The position numbers and the translations under genes are program-made. A stretch of DNA of 64,000 nucleotides, from NCBI RefSeq assembly GCF_002786295.1, contig NZ_PGTC01000009.1:1-64000 (forward strand). Reading direction: 5' to 3'. Positions 16,362 through 24,288 of the stretch are shown here, one piece after another (position 1 is the first letter of the stretch; each line of letters begins with the position of its first letter). The notes beneath the pieces are model-generated. The model was not told the origin of the DNA. It ran no database searches and worked only from the letters and a program-made list of their open reading frames with translations. Origin of the DNA: Pseudooceanicola marinus (GTDB lineage: Bacteria; Pseudomonadota; Alphaproteobacteria; Rhodobacterales; Rhodobacteraceae).

Positions 16362-17489
16362 ATGCTGGGATATGCCAGGCTGCGACGACTTCTGATCCTG
16401 GCTGCCTGCCTGGCGGCCCTACCTGCGCTGGCGTGGGATGACGCGCCGGAGGCCTTCGCCATCGGCGGCGACAGCTTCCGCGCTGGGCGGGCGGTGACGC
16501 TGGACGCGCCCGGAACGGACGATCTTTTCATGGCGGGCGAGCGGGTGACCATCTCGGCCCCGATCACTGGAAGCGCCCATCTGGCGGGCCGCGCGGTGAG
16601 GGCACAGGCGGAGGTCGGCGGCGATGTCTATGCCGTGGGCGATCAGGTCACCCTGCGGGGGCCGGTCGCGGGGGATGCCACCGTCACGGGGCGGCATCTG
16701 AGCGTCGGCGATGTGGGCGGTGACCTGCGCATCGCCTGTGCGACCGTGGAGCTACGCGGCACCGTTTCGGGCTACGCCCTGGTGGCTGGGGAGGAGATCA
16801 CCTTCGATGGGGTCGTCGAGGGCGACCTGGGCCTGGCCGCCGGGCAGGTCGCCTGGGGCGAGGGCGCCCGGGTGGGTGGCACGCTGACCCTCTACGAGGA
16901 AACGCCTGGCACCCTGGAGGTGCCCGAAGCGGTGGCGCCCGAGGCCCGGATCGAACGACGCCAGGCCGAGGAATGGGAGGGGCCGACGCCCCCGGGCTGG
17001 GGCTACCTGGTGTTGCAGTTCCTCAAGGGCGTCGTCGTGGTCGCGGCCCTGGGCGCGCTGATCGCCGCCGTGGTGCCCGACCGTCTGGCCGAGATGCGCC
17101 GCGAGGTGCTGGCGCGGCCCTTCCACACGCTTTTGCTGGGCTTCCTGACCCAGTCGGCGGTGATCGGCGCCGGGGTGCTCTTCGCGCTGACGATCATCGG
17201 GCTGTTGCTGACCCCGGCGATGGTGGTGCTGGCGCTTGCGGGTGGGGTCGCGGGCTACGTGGTGGCCACCTATGCCTTCGGCGTGGGCCTTTTCCTGGCC
17301 GCGAGCCGGGAGGAGCCGCAAAGCATCGGTGCCCGGGCGGCGGCGGCCGGGTTGGGGGCGCTGGTCGCGGGGTTGATCGGGCTGATCCCGCTGCTGGGCT
17401 GGCTGTTCATCCTGGCGCTGGTGCTGGCGGGCGTGGGCGCGATCACCCTGCGGGTGCTGCGCCCCGCCTTCTTCGTGGCGCCACGCTAG
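16362..17489 (+). CDS. Exported polymer-forming (bactofilin-like repeat) membrane protein
   Basis: This 375-residue protein has a signal peptide (about 8-25). A beta-repeat region follows (about 35-185), rich in G-D-V/A-x-G spacing such as VGGDVYAVGDQVTL and VGGDLRIACATVEL, like polymer-forming cytoskeletal domains. The C-terminal half carries about five membrane segments. The ATG at 16362 puts the signal peptide directly at the N-terminus; an upstream reading would add 18 unrelated residues. The repeats would face the periplasm. Function is unknown; a structural or assembly role in the envelope is possible. No operon partner is evident. Confidence 0.72.
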   Translation: MLGYARLRRLLILAACLAALPALAWDDAPEAFAIGGDSFRAGRAVTLDAPGTDDLFMAGERVTISAPITGSAHLAGRAVRAQAEVGGDVYAVGDQVTLRGPVAGDATVTGRHLSVGDVGGDLRIACATVELRGTVSGYALVAGEEITFDGVVEGDLGLAAGQVAWGEGARVGGTLTLYEETPGTLEVPEAVAPEARIERRQAEEWEGPTPPGWGYLVLQFLKGVVVVAALGALIAAVVPDRLAEMRREVLARPFHTLLLGFLTQSAVIGAGVLFALTIIGLLLTPAMVVLALAGGVAGYVVATYAFGVGLFLAASREEPQSIGARAAAAGLGALVAGLIGLIPLLGWLFILALVLAGVGAITLRVLRPAFFVAPR

Positions 17490-17499
17490 GGCGGCGCCG

Positions 17500-18681
17500 T
17501 CAGGCTAGCGAGACCAGCAGCCGGGCCACTTCGCCCGCGTCGTACTTGCCCGGCTCTGACCCGGCCAGGGGCAGGCGGTGGCAGGGGATGCCGTGGTGGG
17601 CCGTGACCTTTTCGCACTCCGTCACAGCCGTATCCCGGTCGCAGATCACATGGGTCATCAGGTCCCGCGGCGTCGCCTCCGGTCCGGCGTCGGCCAGCAG
17701 CGGTGTCAGCAGCGCCGCGACCCGGTCCGACAGGTCATGGCCCAGGGCCTCCGGATCCGTGCCCAGGGAGGGCAGGTAGACCTTGGGCACCCGCCGCGCG
17801 GCCAGGGCGCGGCCCACGCCCTGCGGCAAGAGGTTGGCGACGACGCTGGAATAGAGGCTGCCGGGGGGATAGCAGATCACCTCCGCCTCCTCGATCAGGC
17901 GGCGGTTGCGGGCGGGCAGGCGAACGGCCTTGGGGGCCATCTCCTGCGTGCCGTCGCTGAGGAAACAGCGCCGGATCGGCGCGCTCAGCGGCGCGACTTC
18001 CTTGCCGCTGATCTCCCGCTGGCCGATGACCCGGCGCCCGTCCGACAACTCTGCGTCCAGGTGCAGCGTCTCGTCGACCACCGCGCGCAGGGTGCCGCGC
18101 ACGTCGACCATCTTCGACATCAGGAACAGCACCGGCTCCAGCGCGCGGTCATTGGCCAGGTAGCCGCCCGCCAGGATCAGGTTGCCGATGCTGGCGTTGC
18201 GATAATCGAAGGCCGGGGGCGCGGCGTCGAGGAACTGGCCCAGGTGCCCCTGGATCAGCCGCCGCATGGGTTCGGCGATGGCGGTCATCAGCGGGTGGTT
18301 CCCGGCGCGCATCGCCACGACCTCGGCCCGCAGCGCGGGCTGCGCCCCCTGCCGGTCCAGCCGGTGGGAGAAAAGCGCGTAAATGTCGGGCTGGCCCAGC
18401 ACGGTTTCGTCCGCCAGCGCCATCAGGCGCGACCGCAGGTCGCCCACGGCGGGCATGTCGAAGGCACGGCGCAGCTCTTGCGAACTGCCGCCGCTGTCGA
18501 AGGGAGTAATGAGGTGCAGGGAATTGAAGGTGTAGCGTTTCAGCTGCCTCGAGATCCCGTTCAGAGCGCTGCCGCCGCTGAAGACCAGCACGCGCGGCCC
18601 GAGGTGCGGGCTGTTCTCCGCACGGGCGACGCGCAGGGGATCGGGCAGGGCCAGGTCACGGGTGACGGTGATCGGTGTCAT
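17500..18681 (-). CDS. CofD/YvcK-superfamily protein
   Basis: This 393-residue protein has a Rossmann-like start (RVLVFSGGSALNGISRQLKRYT, about 30-51) and a phosphate-contacting segment (TPFDSGGSSQELRRAFDMPAVGDLR). Later it has ASIGNLILAGGYL and YPPGSLYSSVVANLLPQGVG. These are hallmarks of CofD (2-phospho-lactate transferase in F420 synthesis) and YvcK-like proteins (UDP-sugar-binding regulators). It is longer than YvcK and has an added C-terminal domain. No other F420 gene is nearby, so F420 synthesis is not indicated. It is convergent with the preceding gene with only 10 bases between, and its cellular role remains open. Confidence 0.75.
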   Translation of the reverse strand: MTPITVTRDLALPDPLRVARAENSPHLGPRVLVFSGGSALNGISRQLKRYTFNSLHLITPFDSGGSSQELRRAFDMPAVGDLRSRLMALADETVLGQPDIYALFSHRLDRQGAQPALRAEVVAMRAGNHPLMTAIAEPMRRLIQGHLGQFLDAAPPAFDYRNASIGNLILAGGYLANDRALEPVLFLMSKMVDVRGTLRAVVDETLHLDAELSDGRRVIGQREISGKEVAPLSAPIRRCFLSDGTQEMAPKAVRLPARNRRLIEEAEVICYPPGSLYSSVVANLLPQGVGRALAARRVPKVYLPSLGTDPEALGHDLSDRVAALLTPLLADAGPEATPRDLMTHVICDRDTAVTECEKVTAHHGIPCHRLPLAGSEPGKYDAGEVARLLVSLA

Positions 18682-18837
18682 GCGGTCCTGCGCCTTTCGC
18701 CTCGGTCATGGCCCGTCATACGACGCGGGCGGCGGGCTGTCATCCGCAGGCGCCACCTGGCGATGCGCACGGGGCGCCGGGTCAAGGGATGTGACCGGAC
18801 CGCAGGCGCCAGGGCGCCGCGGTCCGGGGCAGGGGAC

Positions 18838-19338
18838 CTACGATTGCAGGTCCGCAATCGCGGTGTGCCGGATGTCGCCCCACAGGGTGTCGGACTTGGC
18901 CAGGATGCCTTCGGGGTCTTCCAGGTACTTGCGCATCGCGCCTTCGCTGACGAAGAGATACAGCTTGCCATCGCGGATGTCGGCATAGTGCGGGTCGCCG
19001 TCCAGCTTCAGGCCCAGGCCGATGGCGAAGGCGCAGAACCCGCCGTACTGCGGCAGGAAGGCCTCGGGGTCGGCCTTGAACGTCTCCGCCGAGATCGAGG
19101 ATGCGAAGTAGTAGCTGACGCCGTCATGAGTGACCGCTTGGCCCGGATCCCCGGCGGTGACGGCGCCCAGTGTGGTCAGGGCGACCGGGTCCATGGCGTG
19201 CATGCCGATCGGGTTGCCCTCGGTGCCCAGGCCGTTGATGACGTTATATTCATCGGCGGCGAAGGCCGGTGCGGCGGCCAGGGCGGCCAGGGTGACAGCG
19301 GCGCTCAGCAGCGGGGTGATCGTGGATTTCAGGGTCAT
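18838..19338 (-). CDS. Secreted YHS-domain protein
   Basis: This 166-residue protein has a signal peptide (cleavage near AFA-ADEYN at 25-28). A YHS-type domain follows, with DPVALTTLGAV, TFKADPEAFLPQYGGFCAFAIGLG and ISAETF. YHS domains often bind or pass metal ions, and the single Cys in GGFCAF fits this family. The likely location is periplasmic. It stands alone between the CofD-like and small membrane protein genes, and no specific substrate can be deduced. Confidence 0.8.
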   Translation of the reverse strand: MTLKSTITPLLSAAVTLAALAAAPAFAADEYNVINGLGTEGNPIGMHAMDPVALTTLGAVTAGDPGQAVTHDGVSYYFASSISAETFKADPEAFLPQYGGFCAFAIGLGLKLDGDPHYADIRDGKLYLFVSEGAMRKYLEDPEGILAKSDTLWGDIRHTAIADLQS

Positions 19339-19682
19339 GGTCTTTCCTTCAATTGGGCCATTTCTGGTGGTTTGCGGGCCGAAGGCCGCGCGCGGATCTC
19401 CTACGTCGAGACGTCAGAGCGGGTGGGGGCCCGGGGACACGAGACACGCAGAGGCGCATCCCGGGGCTCTGGAGGGCCCGGGTGCAGGCAACACCGCGGG
19501 CCGGGACGCCCGGGCCGCTTGGGGACAAGCCGGGGCGTTTGGGTGTTTCGGCTGTCCGGCCCCGCCCCCTCGCGAGGCAGCAACGGGGAGGGGGACCGGA
19601 CAGGGGATGACGCACCACCGGGGAGCGGGTGCGGGCGCCAGCCGAGGCGGTGCTCACCCCCGGATGAGAAGGCCGGGCACCG
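19339..19682. other. Intergenic stretch without a gene
   Basis: This 344-base, GC-rich region lies upstream of the YHS protein gene. Apart from the YHS ribosome site and promoter zone near 19339-19370, I see no gene, repeat or clear hairpin. Confidence 0.4.
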
Positions 19683-19940
19683 TCATGGAGCCGCCGCCGG
19701 GCGCAGGAGATCCGCGGGCGCGTCGGGCGCCCCGATGTCGAGGGCGCAGGCCGCGACCGTGCCCGGGGCGCCTCCCGGCGCGGGTGGCAGGGCGCCGGCG
19801 GCCAGCGTCAACCCGGCCCCCAGGCTCGCCAGCCCGAGGCAGAGCGCGAGACGCAGGCCCCAAGACAGGGCCCGGTTGCGGGCCCAGCGGGGGGCTAGGG
19901 GGCGAGGGGGCAGCATGATGAGCGGCGCGGGGGCGCACAT
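19683..19940 (-). CDS. Small membrane protein, unknown function
   Basis: This 85-residue protein has one strong hydrophobic segment (about 30-50, LCLGLASLGAGLTLAAGAL) after a basic stretch, and a Pro/Ala-rich tail. I recognise no family. The ATG at 19940 is supported by AAGGAGACCCGCC directly upstream, much better than the ATG at 19976. It may be an anchored or signal-anchored peptide. It has no clear functional partner. Confidence 0.45.
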   Translation of the reverse strand: MCAPAPLIMLPPRPLAPRWARNRALSWGLRLALCLGLASLGAGLTLAAGALPPAPGGAPGTVAACALDIGAPDAPADLLRPAAAP

Positions 19941-20072
19941 GGCGGGTCTCCTTACGGACAGGCGGGTGTTCGGCACAGGGCGTTCGGGCGGGCGGACAGG
20001 CGTCCGGCCGGTGGCAGCGGGGAGGCGTCCCCGGAACTGGTTCTTCGGTCTTAGTTTCCGGGCGATCCGGGC

Positions 20073-20696
20073 CTAGCGGCCCGGTTCGATGTCCCGGCCC
20101 ATACGGGCGGCGGCCAGTTCGGCTTCAAGCGCGGCGATGCGCGCGTCCCGTTCGGCCAGCAGCGTGGCGATGCGCCCCATGCCGAAGCGGCGCGGGATAT
20201 GCTGCGGACAGTTCAGGTCCCAGGCCTCGATGTCGAAGACGATGGCCCGGTCGGCCCCGGCGGGCTGGCCTTCGGCGGCAAGCTGCGTCAGCAGGGCGGG
20301 ATCATCCTCGACCACCCGGGCGCGCCCCCAGATCTTTACCCGGCGCGGCACCTCGTAGTCGATCAGGAAGAGCACGGCGCGCGGGTTCTCGTGGAGGTTG
20401 CCCAAGGTAATGTACTGGCGGTTCCCTTCGAGGTCGGCGAAGCCCAGGGTGCTGTCGTCCAGCGCCTTGAGGAACCCGGCGGGGCCGCCACGGTGCTGGA
20501 TGTAGGGCTGGCCGGCGGCATTGGCGGTGCCCAGGAAGACCGAGGTCTGGCGGGCGACGAATCCGGCGATGTCGGGCGTCAGCCGCGTCGGCCAGGGATG
20601 CCGGTCCTCCATCCGCTGATAGGCCTCGCGCGATCCCCGGGCGCGCTGCATCGCGCGCACGGCGGGGCTGAAGGCCACGTCCATCCTGCCGGTCAT
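20073..20696 (-). CDS. Pyridoxamine 5'-phosphate oxidase-family flavin-binding protein
   Basis: This 207-residue protein has a split-barrel FMN-binding fold: FLGTANAAGQPYIQHRGGPAGFL (about 53-75), YITLGNLHENPRAVLFLIDY and RVKIWGRARVVEDDP. A C-terminal coiled stretch (ERDARIAALEAELAAAR) follows a CPQHIPRRF segment. It lacks the complete B6-biosynthesis signature, so it is more likely a general flavin reductase or oxidase. It begins two bases after the preceding NTF2-like gene, forming an operon with it and the broken AhpD-like gene. Confidence 0.85.
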   Translation of the reverse strand: MTGRMDVAFSPAVRAMQRARGSREAYQRMEDRHPWPTRLTPDIAGFVARQTSVFLGTANAAGQPYIQHRGGPAGFLKALDDSTLGFADLEGNRQYITLGNLHENPRAVLFLIDYEVPRRVKIWGRARVVEDDPALLTQLAAEGQPAGADRAIVFDIEAWDLNCPQHIPRRFGMGRIATLLAERDARIAALEAELAAARMGRDIEPGR

Positions 20697-20698
20697 GG

Positions 20699-21163
20699 TC
20701 ACAGCCCCATCTCGCTGAGCGAGGGGTGATCGTCGGGGCGGCGCCCTTGCGGCCAGTAGAACAGCCGGTCGAGCGAGGCGATCTTCTCGTCGTTGATCGA
20801 GGCGTGGCGTTCGGCCATCAGTCCGGTGGCGTCGAACGCCCAGTTCTCGTTCCCGTGGGAGCGGTACCATTGCCCGCCCGCGTCGCGCCATTCGTAGGCG
20901 AAGCGCACGGCGATGCGGGTCTCGGTGAAGGCCCAGAGCTCTTTCACCAGGCGATAGGCGGTTTCGCGGCGCCATTTCTCGGTCAGGAAGGCGACGATCT
21001 CGGCCTGGCCGGTCATGAAGGTGTCGCGGTTCCGCCAGCGGCTCTCCGGCGTATAGGCCAGCGAGACCGACTGCGGGTCGCGGCTGTTCCAGGCGTCCTC
21101 GGCCAGGCGCACCTTCTGCGCGGCGGTCTCGGCGGTGAAGGGGGGCAGCGGGGGACGGGACAT
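20699..21163 (-). CDS. NTF2-like (DUF1348) protein
   Basis: This 154-residue SnoaL/NTF2-like protein has the DUF1348 hallmarks [57 protein letters not shown] and [13 protein letters not shown]. Family members have a cone-shaped pocket and are mostly uncharacterised. It is the middle gene of the AhpD-like / NTF2-like / PNPOx-like set that lies divergent from a LysR regulator, a common arrangement in Proteobacteria that suggests handling of one reactive small molecule. Confidence 0.85.
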   Translation of the reverse strand: MSRPPLPPFTAETAAQKVRLAEDAWNSRDPQSVSLAYTPESRWRNRDTFMTGQAEIVAFLTEKWRRETAYRLVKELWAFTETRIAVRFAYEWRDAGGQWYRSHGNENWAFDATGLMAERHASINDEKIASLDRLFYWPQGRRPDDHPSLSEMGL

Positions 21164-21252
21164 GACGGGGCTCCTGCGGGCGGTGTCTTGAGAGGGACGG
21201 GGGCTTGGGAAACGGGGGGCGGCCGCAGAACGGGCGCGGCCGCCCGCGGGCC

Positions 21253-21801
21253 TCAGGCGGTGACGCCCTCGGCCAGGGGGAAGTCGATGTCGGTCTGCGC
21301 CACCTCGTTGAGGTAGTTGGTCCAGACGCTGAGGGCGACGTTCAGCACGATCTCGATGATCTGCGCCTCGGCGTAGCCCGCATCGCGCACGGCGGTCAGG
21401 TCGGCGCCGGACACATGGCCCCGGGTTTCGGCCACCTTCAGGGCGAAGGCCACGGCGGCATCGGCGCGGGCATCGGTGGATCGGCCCTTGCGGTTCTCGG
21501 CGATCTCCTCCGGCGAGAGCTTCGCCAGGTTGGCGCCGAGATAGCTGTGCGCCGAAAGGCATTAGCCGCATCTGTTGTACTGGGCGACGGCCAGGGCGAT
21601 GCGTTCGCGGGTGGCCAGGCCCAGGCTGTCCTTGCCGACGGCGGCGTAGAGGCCGAGGTAGCCTTCCAGCGCCGAGGGGCTCTGCGCGGCCAGGCGGAAG
21701 AGGTTTGGCGTGCTGCCGAGCTGTCTCTTCACATGCTCCAGCAGCGGGCGGGAGGCTTCGGGGGCGGCCTCGATCGAGGCGGGGATGGAGAGGCGCGACA
21801 T
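21253..21801 (-). pseudogene. AhpD/carboxymuconolactone decarboxylase-like gene with internal stop in its CxxC motif
   Basis: Two halves in the same frame, 79 and 102 residues, together make a normal-length (about 180) AhpD-like peroxidase. They are separated by one TAA at 21562-21564. The flanking residues read YNRCG[13 protein letters not shown], where relatives have a CxxC pair followed by LSAHSYLG. The stop replaces the residue between the two redox cysteines, most simply a Tyr codon changed by one base. There is no frameshift, and both halves keep family residues ([30 protein letters not shown]). The start ATG has AAGGAACACAGG upstream. A recent nonsense mutation or a sequencing error are the main options. 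Confidence 0.8.
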
Positions 21802-21902
21802 CCTGTGTTCCTTGGTCTGTGCTGATGTCAGAGGGATATACGGCTTCCAGAATCCGGCAGTAGGCGGCAATATCGGGAAGTAGCCTCTCGGAAAGTGGAA
21901 GC

Positions 21903-22805
21903 ATGTCTGATCGCCTCGCGGCCATGTCCCTGCTCGTCGCCGCCGTGGACGCCGGCAGTCTCTCCGCCGCGGCCCGTCGGGTGAGCATGCCGTTGGCCAC
22001 CGTCAGCCGCCGGGTGGCCGAGCTGGAGGAGGAGCTGGGCACCCAGATCGTGCAGCGCTCGCCGCGCGGGCTGAGCCTGACCGAACCGGGAGAGGCCTAC
22101 CTGGCCGCCTGCCGCAGCATCCTGGAACAGGTCGGCGAGGCGGAGCGGATGGTGGCGGGGGAGTTCCGTGAACCCAAGGGCCTGCTGAACATCACCGCGC
22201 CGATCTGTTTCGGTCGGATCCACGTCTTGGGGGTGGTGACCGATTTCCTGCGCGATCACCCGGCGGTCGACGTGCGGCTGGAACAGACGGACCGGCCGAT
22301 CAACCTGGGCGAGGAACACATCGACGCGGCGGTGCGCATCGGCAACCTGACCGACAGTTCCCTGCGCGCGCGTCGCCTGGGGGAGGTGCGCAAGGTGGTC
22401 GTCGCCAGCCCTGGCTACCTGGAGGCGCGCGGCGTGCCTGAAACGCCCGAGGACCTGGCCGGGCATGATTGCCTGTCGTTTGAAACGATCATGCGGTCCG
22501 GTCGCTGGACCTTCACCGACGGGGCGGCCGAACGCCACGTGCGCGTCCGCTCGCGCCTGTCGATGAACGCCGCCGACACCGCGATCCTGGCCGCCGAGGC
22601 CGGGCTGGGGATCACGCGGGTCCTGTCCTACCAGGTGGCGCCGCTGGTGAAGGCCGGCGCCCTGCGCATCCTGCTGGAGGACTTCGAGCCGCCGCGCTGG
22701 CCGGTGCATCTGCTCTATCGCGGTGGCGTGGTTCCGCAGAAGCTGCGCGCCTTCGTCGACTATGCCGCGCCACGGCTGCGCGACAGCATGGCCGGGACCT
22801 GGTGA
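21903..22805 (+). CDS. LysR-family transcriptional regulator
   Basis: This 300-residue regulator has an N-terminal winged helix-turn-helix ([22 protein letters not shown], then [21 protein letters not shown]) and a full effector domain. It is divergent from the AhpD-like/NTF2-like/PNPOx-like operon across a 101-base gap, which makes it that operon's likely regulator. The gap contains related segments GGCAGTAGGC and GGGAAGTAGCC near 21854-21887 that could be binding sites. The effector is unknown. Confidence 0.9.
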   Translation: MSDRLAAMSLLVAAVDAGSLSAAARRVSMPLATVSRRVAELEEELGTQIVQRSPRGLSLTEPGEAYLAACRSILEQVGEAERMVAGEFREPKGLLNITAPICFGRIHVLGVVTDFLRDHPAVDVRLEQTDRPINLGEEHIDAAVRIGNLTDSSLRARRLGEVRKVVVASPGYLEARGVPETPEDLAGHDCLSFETIMRSGRWTFTDGAAERHVRVRSRLSMNAADTAILAAEAGLGITRVLSYQVAPLVKAGALRILLEDFEPPRWPVHLLYRGGVVPQKLRAFVDYAAPRLRDSMAGTW

Positions 22806-22915
22806 TGGGTAATGTGCAACAGCTGTTTGAATTTTGCCGTGAGAAGGGCCGACTTCACCGCCGCAAGTATTGCACCAGTTCGTAATTTCAGTATTTCCCG
22901 ACATCAGGCAATGCG

Positions 22916-23803
22916 ATGACGTGGGGGCAGATAGACGTGAATGCGAACTCCGGTGGGGCACGGCTGTACCCGCCCCTCGACGTGGAGGATCCCTCCGACA
23001 TGCTGGGCGACATTCCCCCGGAAAAGGCCGCGGAGGTCTTTCGCCTCTGGGATGAGCTGTCGGGTTTCGACGCCGGCCAGGCGAGGGAGTCGAAGCTGCA
23101 CCTGTTGCAGCGGCTCTGCGCGCTGACCGGGGCGAAGAATGCCGACTGGGTCGGCTGCGTGCGCCTGCCCGACGGGCCCGCCGATGATCCACTCTTCGGC
23201 TGGCGCCCCTACAGCCTGACGGTGCTGAACCCCGACAAGGAGATCAAGCGCCGGATCGCGGAGGCCTTCGAGCGCATGGACGTGGGCCACCCGGATGTCA
23301 CCACCACCCGCAATGCGGAGCTGGCAGGCAGCTACCGCGTGCTGCTGCTCAGCGACCTGGCGCCCGACGGCTGGTTCAACGGCCCGGCCTACCGGGAATG
23401 GTATGCGGCGATCGACCGGCGCGATTCCATCTGGGCGGCGATTCCTGTCAATGCCGAGGCGGAGCTGATGCTGGGGCTGCACCGCGGGTTCGACCAGGAG
23501 CCCTTCACCCGGGCCGATCTGCGGCTGGCCAGTTTCTGTCTGCGTGGCCTGGCCTGGTTCTATCGCCAGCAAATGGTCAGCGACGGGATCGGCATCGCCT
23601 CGGCCCGGCTGACGCCGACCGAGCACCGCGTGCTGGCGGGCCTGCTGCAGGGGATCAGCGAGGCCAACATCGCCCATGCGAACGGGCAAAGTCCGCATAC
23701 CACTCATGACCATGTGAAGCGGATCTTCCGCAAGTACGGTGTCTCCAGCCGGTCCGAGCTGATGGCGCTGTGGCTGGGGCGCCAGCCGCGTCCGCGCGGC
23801 TGA
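22916..23803 (+). CDS. LuxR-type HTH regulator
   Basis: This 295-residue protein has a C-terminal LuxR/GerE helix-turn-helix (about 232-285: LTPTEHRVLAGLLQGISEANIA ... HTTHDHVKRIFRKYGVSSRSEL). The N-terminal ~220 residues are rich in Trp and may form a sensory domain. It is not a clear match to acyl-homoserine-lactone receptors: the typical autoinducer motif is not evident and no synthase gene is near. The recognition helix is somewhat unusual (HANGQSPHTTHDHVKR). Targets are unknown; it is unlinked to the preceding LysR gene. Confidence 0.82.
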   Translation: MTWGQIDVNANSGGARLYPPLDVEDPSDMLGDIPPEKAAEVFRLWDELSGFDAGQARESKLHLLQRLCALTGAKNADWVGCVRLPDGPADDPLFGWRPYSLTVLNPDKEIKRRIAEAFERMDVGHPDVTTTRNAELAGSYRVLLLSDLAPDGWFNGPAYREWYAAIDRRDSIWAAIPVNAEAELMLGLHRGFDQEPFTRADLRLASFCLRGLAWFYRQQMVSDGIGIASARLTPTEHRVLAGLLQGISEANIAHANGQSPHTTHDHVKRIFRKYGVSSRSELMALWLGRQPRPRG

Positions 23804-24160
23804 GCCGACCCGGCGACGGCCCGGGGGTGGCCGCGCGCGGCCTTCCGCATTCCACCTGATCCGGGGGATGGTCATGGGCCGCAGGCCCGGGCAGAACCAG
23901 CGGCATGCACGGACAGGGCTGTGGGCGGACCTCTATCGTCCCCGGTGCGTTTCGCAGTCCCCTGGGGGCCGTGCCGCCGGGTGGCGCATCGGCTCGTCTG
24001 CAGGGCCCGCGCTGCCCGGTGTGACTGCCCGACCGAACGCTTCCCTGCGCTCCTCACATCTCATGCGAATTGGCTTAGTGCCGCCCCGGCTTTCAGTCGC
24101 GGGCGGTTCTTCCATTCTGGCGGCGGCCAATCTGCCGCGATGCTGGGCGCGCGGGGTGCG
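23804..24160. other. Intergenic stretch without a gene
   Basis: These 357 GC-rich bases after the LuxR gene hold the self-complementary GGCCGCGCGCGGCC near 23827-23840, which may mark the transcript end. No reading frame with a ribosome site or family resemblance was found on either strand. Confidence 0.4.
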
Positions 24161-24196
24161 ATATTTTATATAAAAACCATATTTTATAAAAAATGG
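24161..24196. promoter_or_regulatory. AT-rich double palindrome upstream of the opine dehydrogenase gene
   Basis: TTTTATATAAAA (24164-24175) is a perfect 12-base palindrome. It is followed by CCATATTTTATAAAAAATGG (24177-24196), palindromic at 18 of 20 positions. ATATTTTATA occurs twice, 18 bases apart, in both. The block is AT-only against strongly GC-rich surroundings and lies about 95 bases before the gene start. It looks like a two-site operator or promoter core; the binding protein is not evident. Confidence 0.55.
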
Positions 24197-24288
24197 TTGA
24201 CGGAGGCGCGGCTCCCGGGGCTTGTTGGCGAGGACAGAGACAAGAGGGCGGTCGCAACAGGCCGCCCCGGAACGACAGCGGGGACAAG

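Noticed and set aside
21562-21564. Recoding of the TAA in the AhpD-like gene (selenocysteine or pyrrolysine)
   Set aside because: Selenocysteine uses TGA and pyrrolysine TAG; TAA at a position that is usually Tyr is best explained by mutation or sequencing error.
22916-23803. Quorum-sensing receptor reading of the LuxR-type gene
   Set aside because: The N-terminal half does not show the usual autoinducer-binding pattern and no acyl-homoserine-lactone synthase is nearby.
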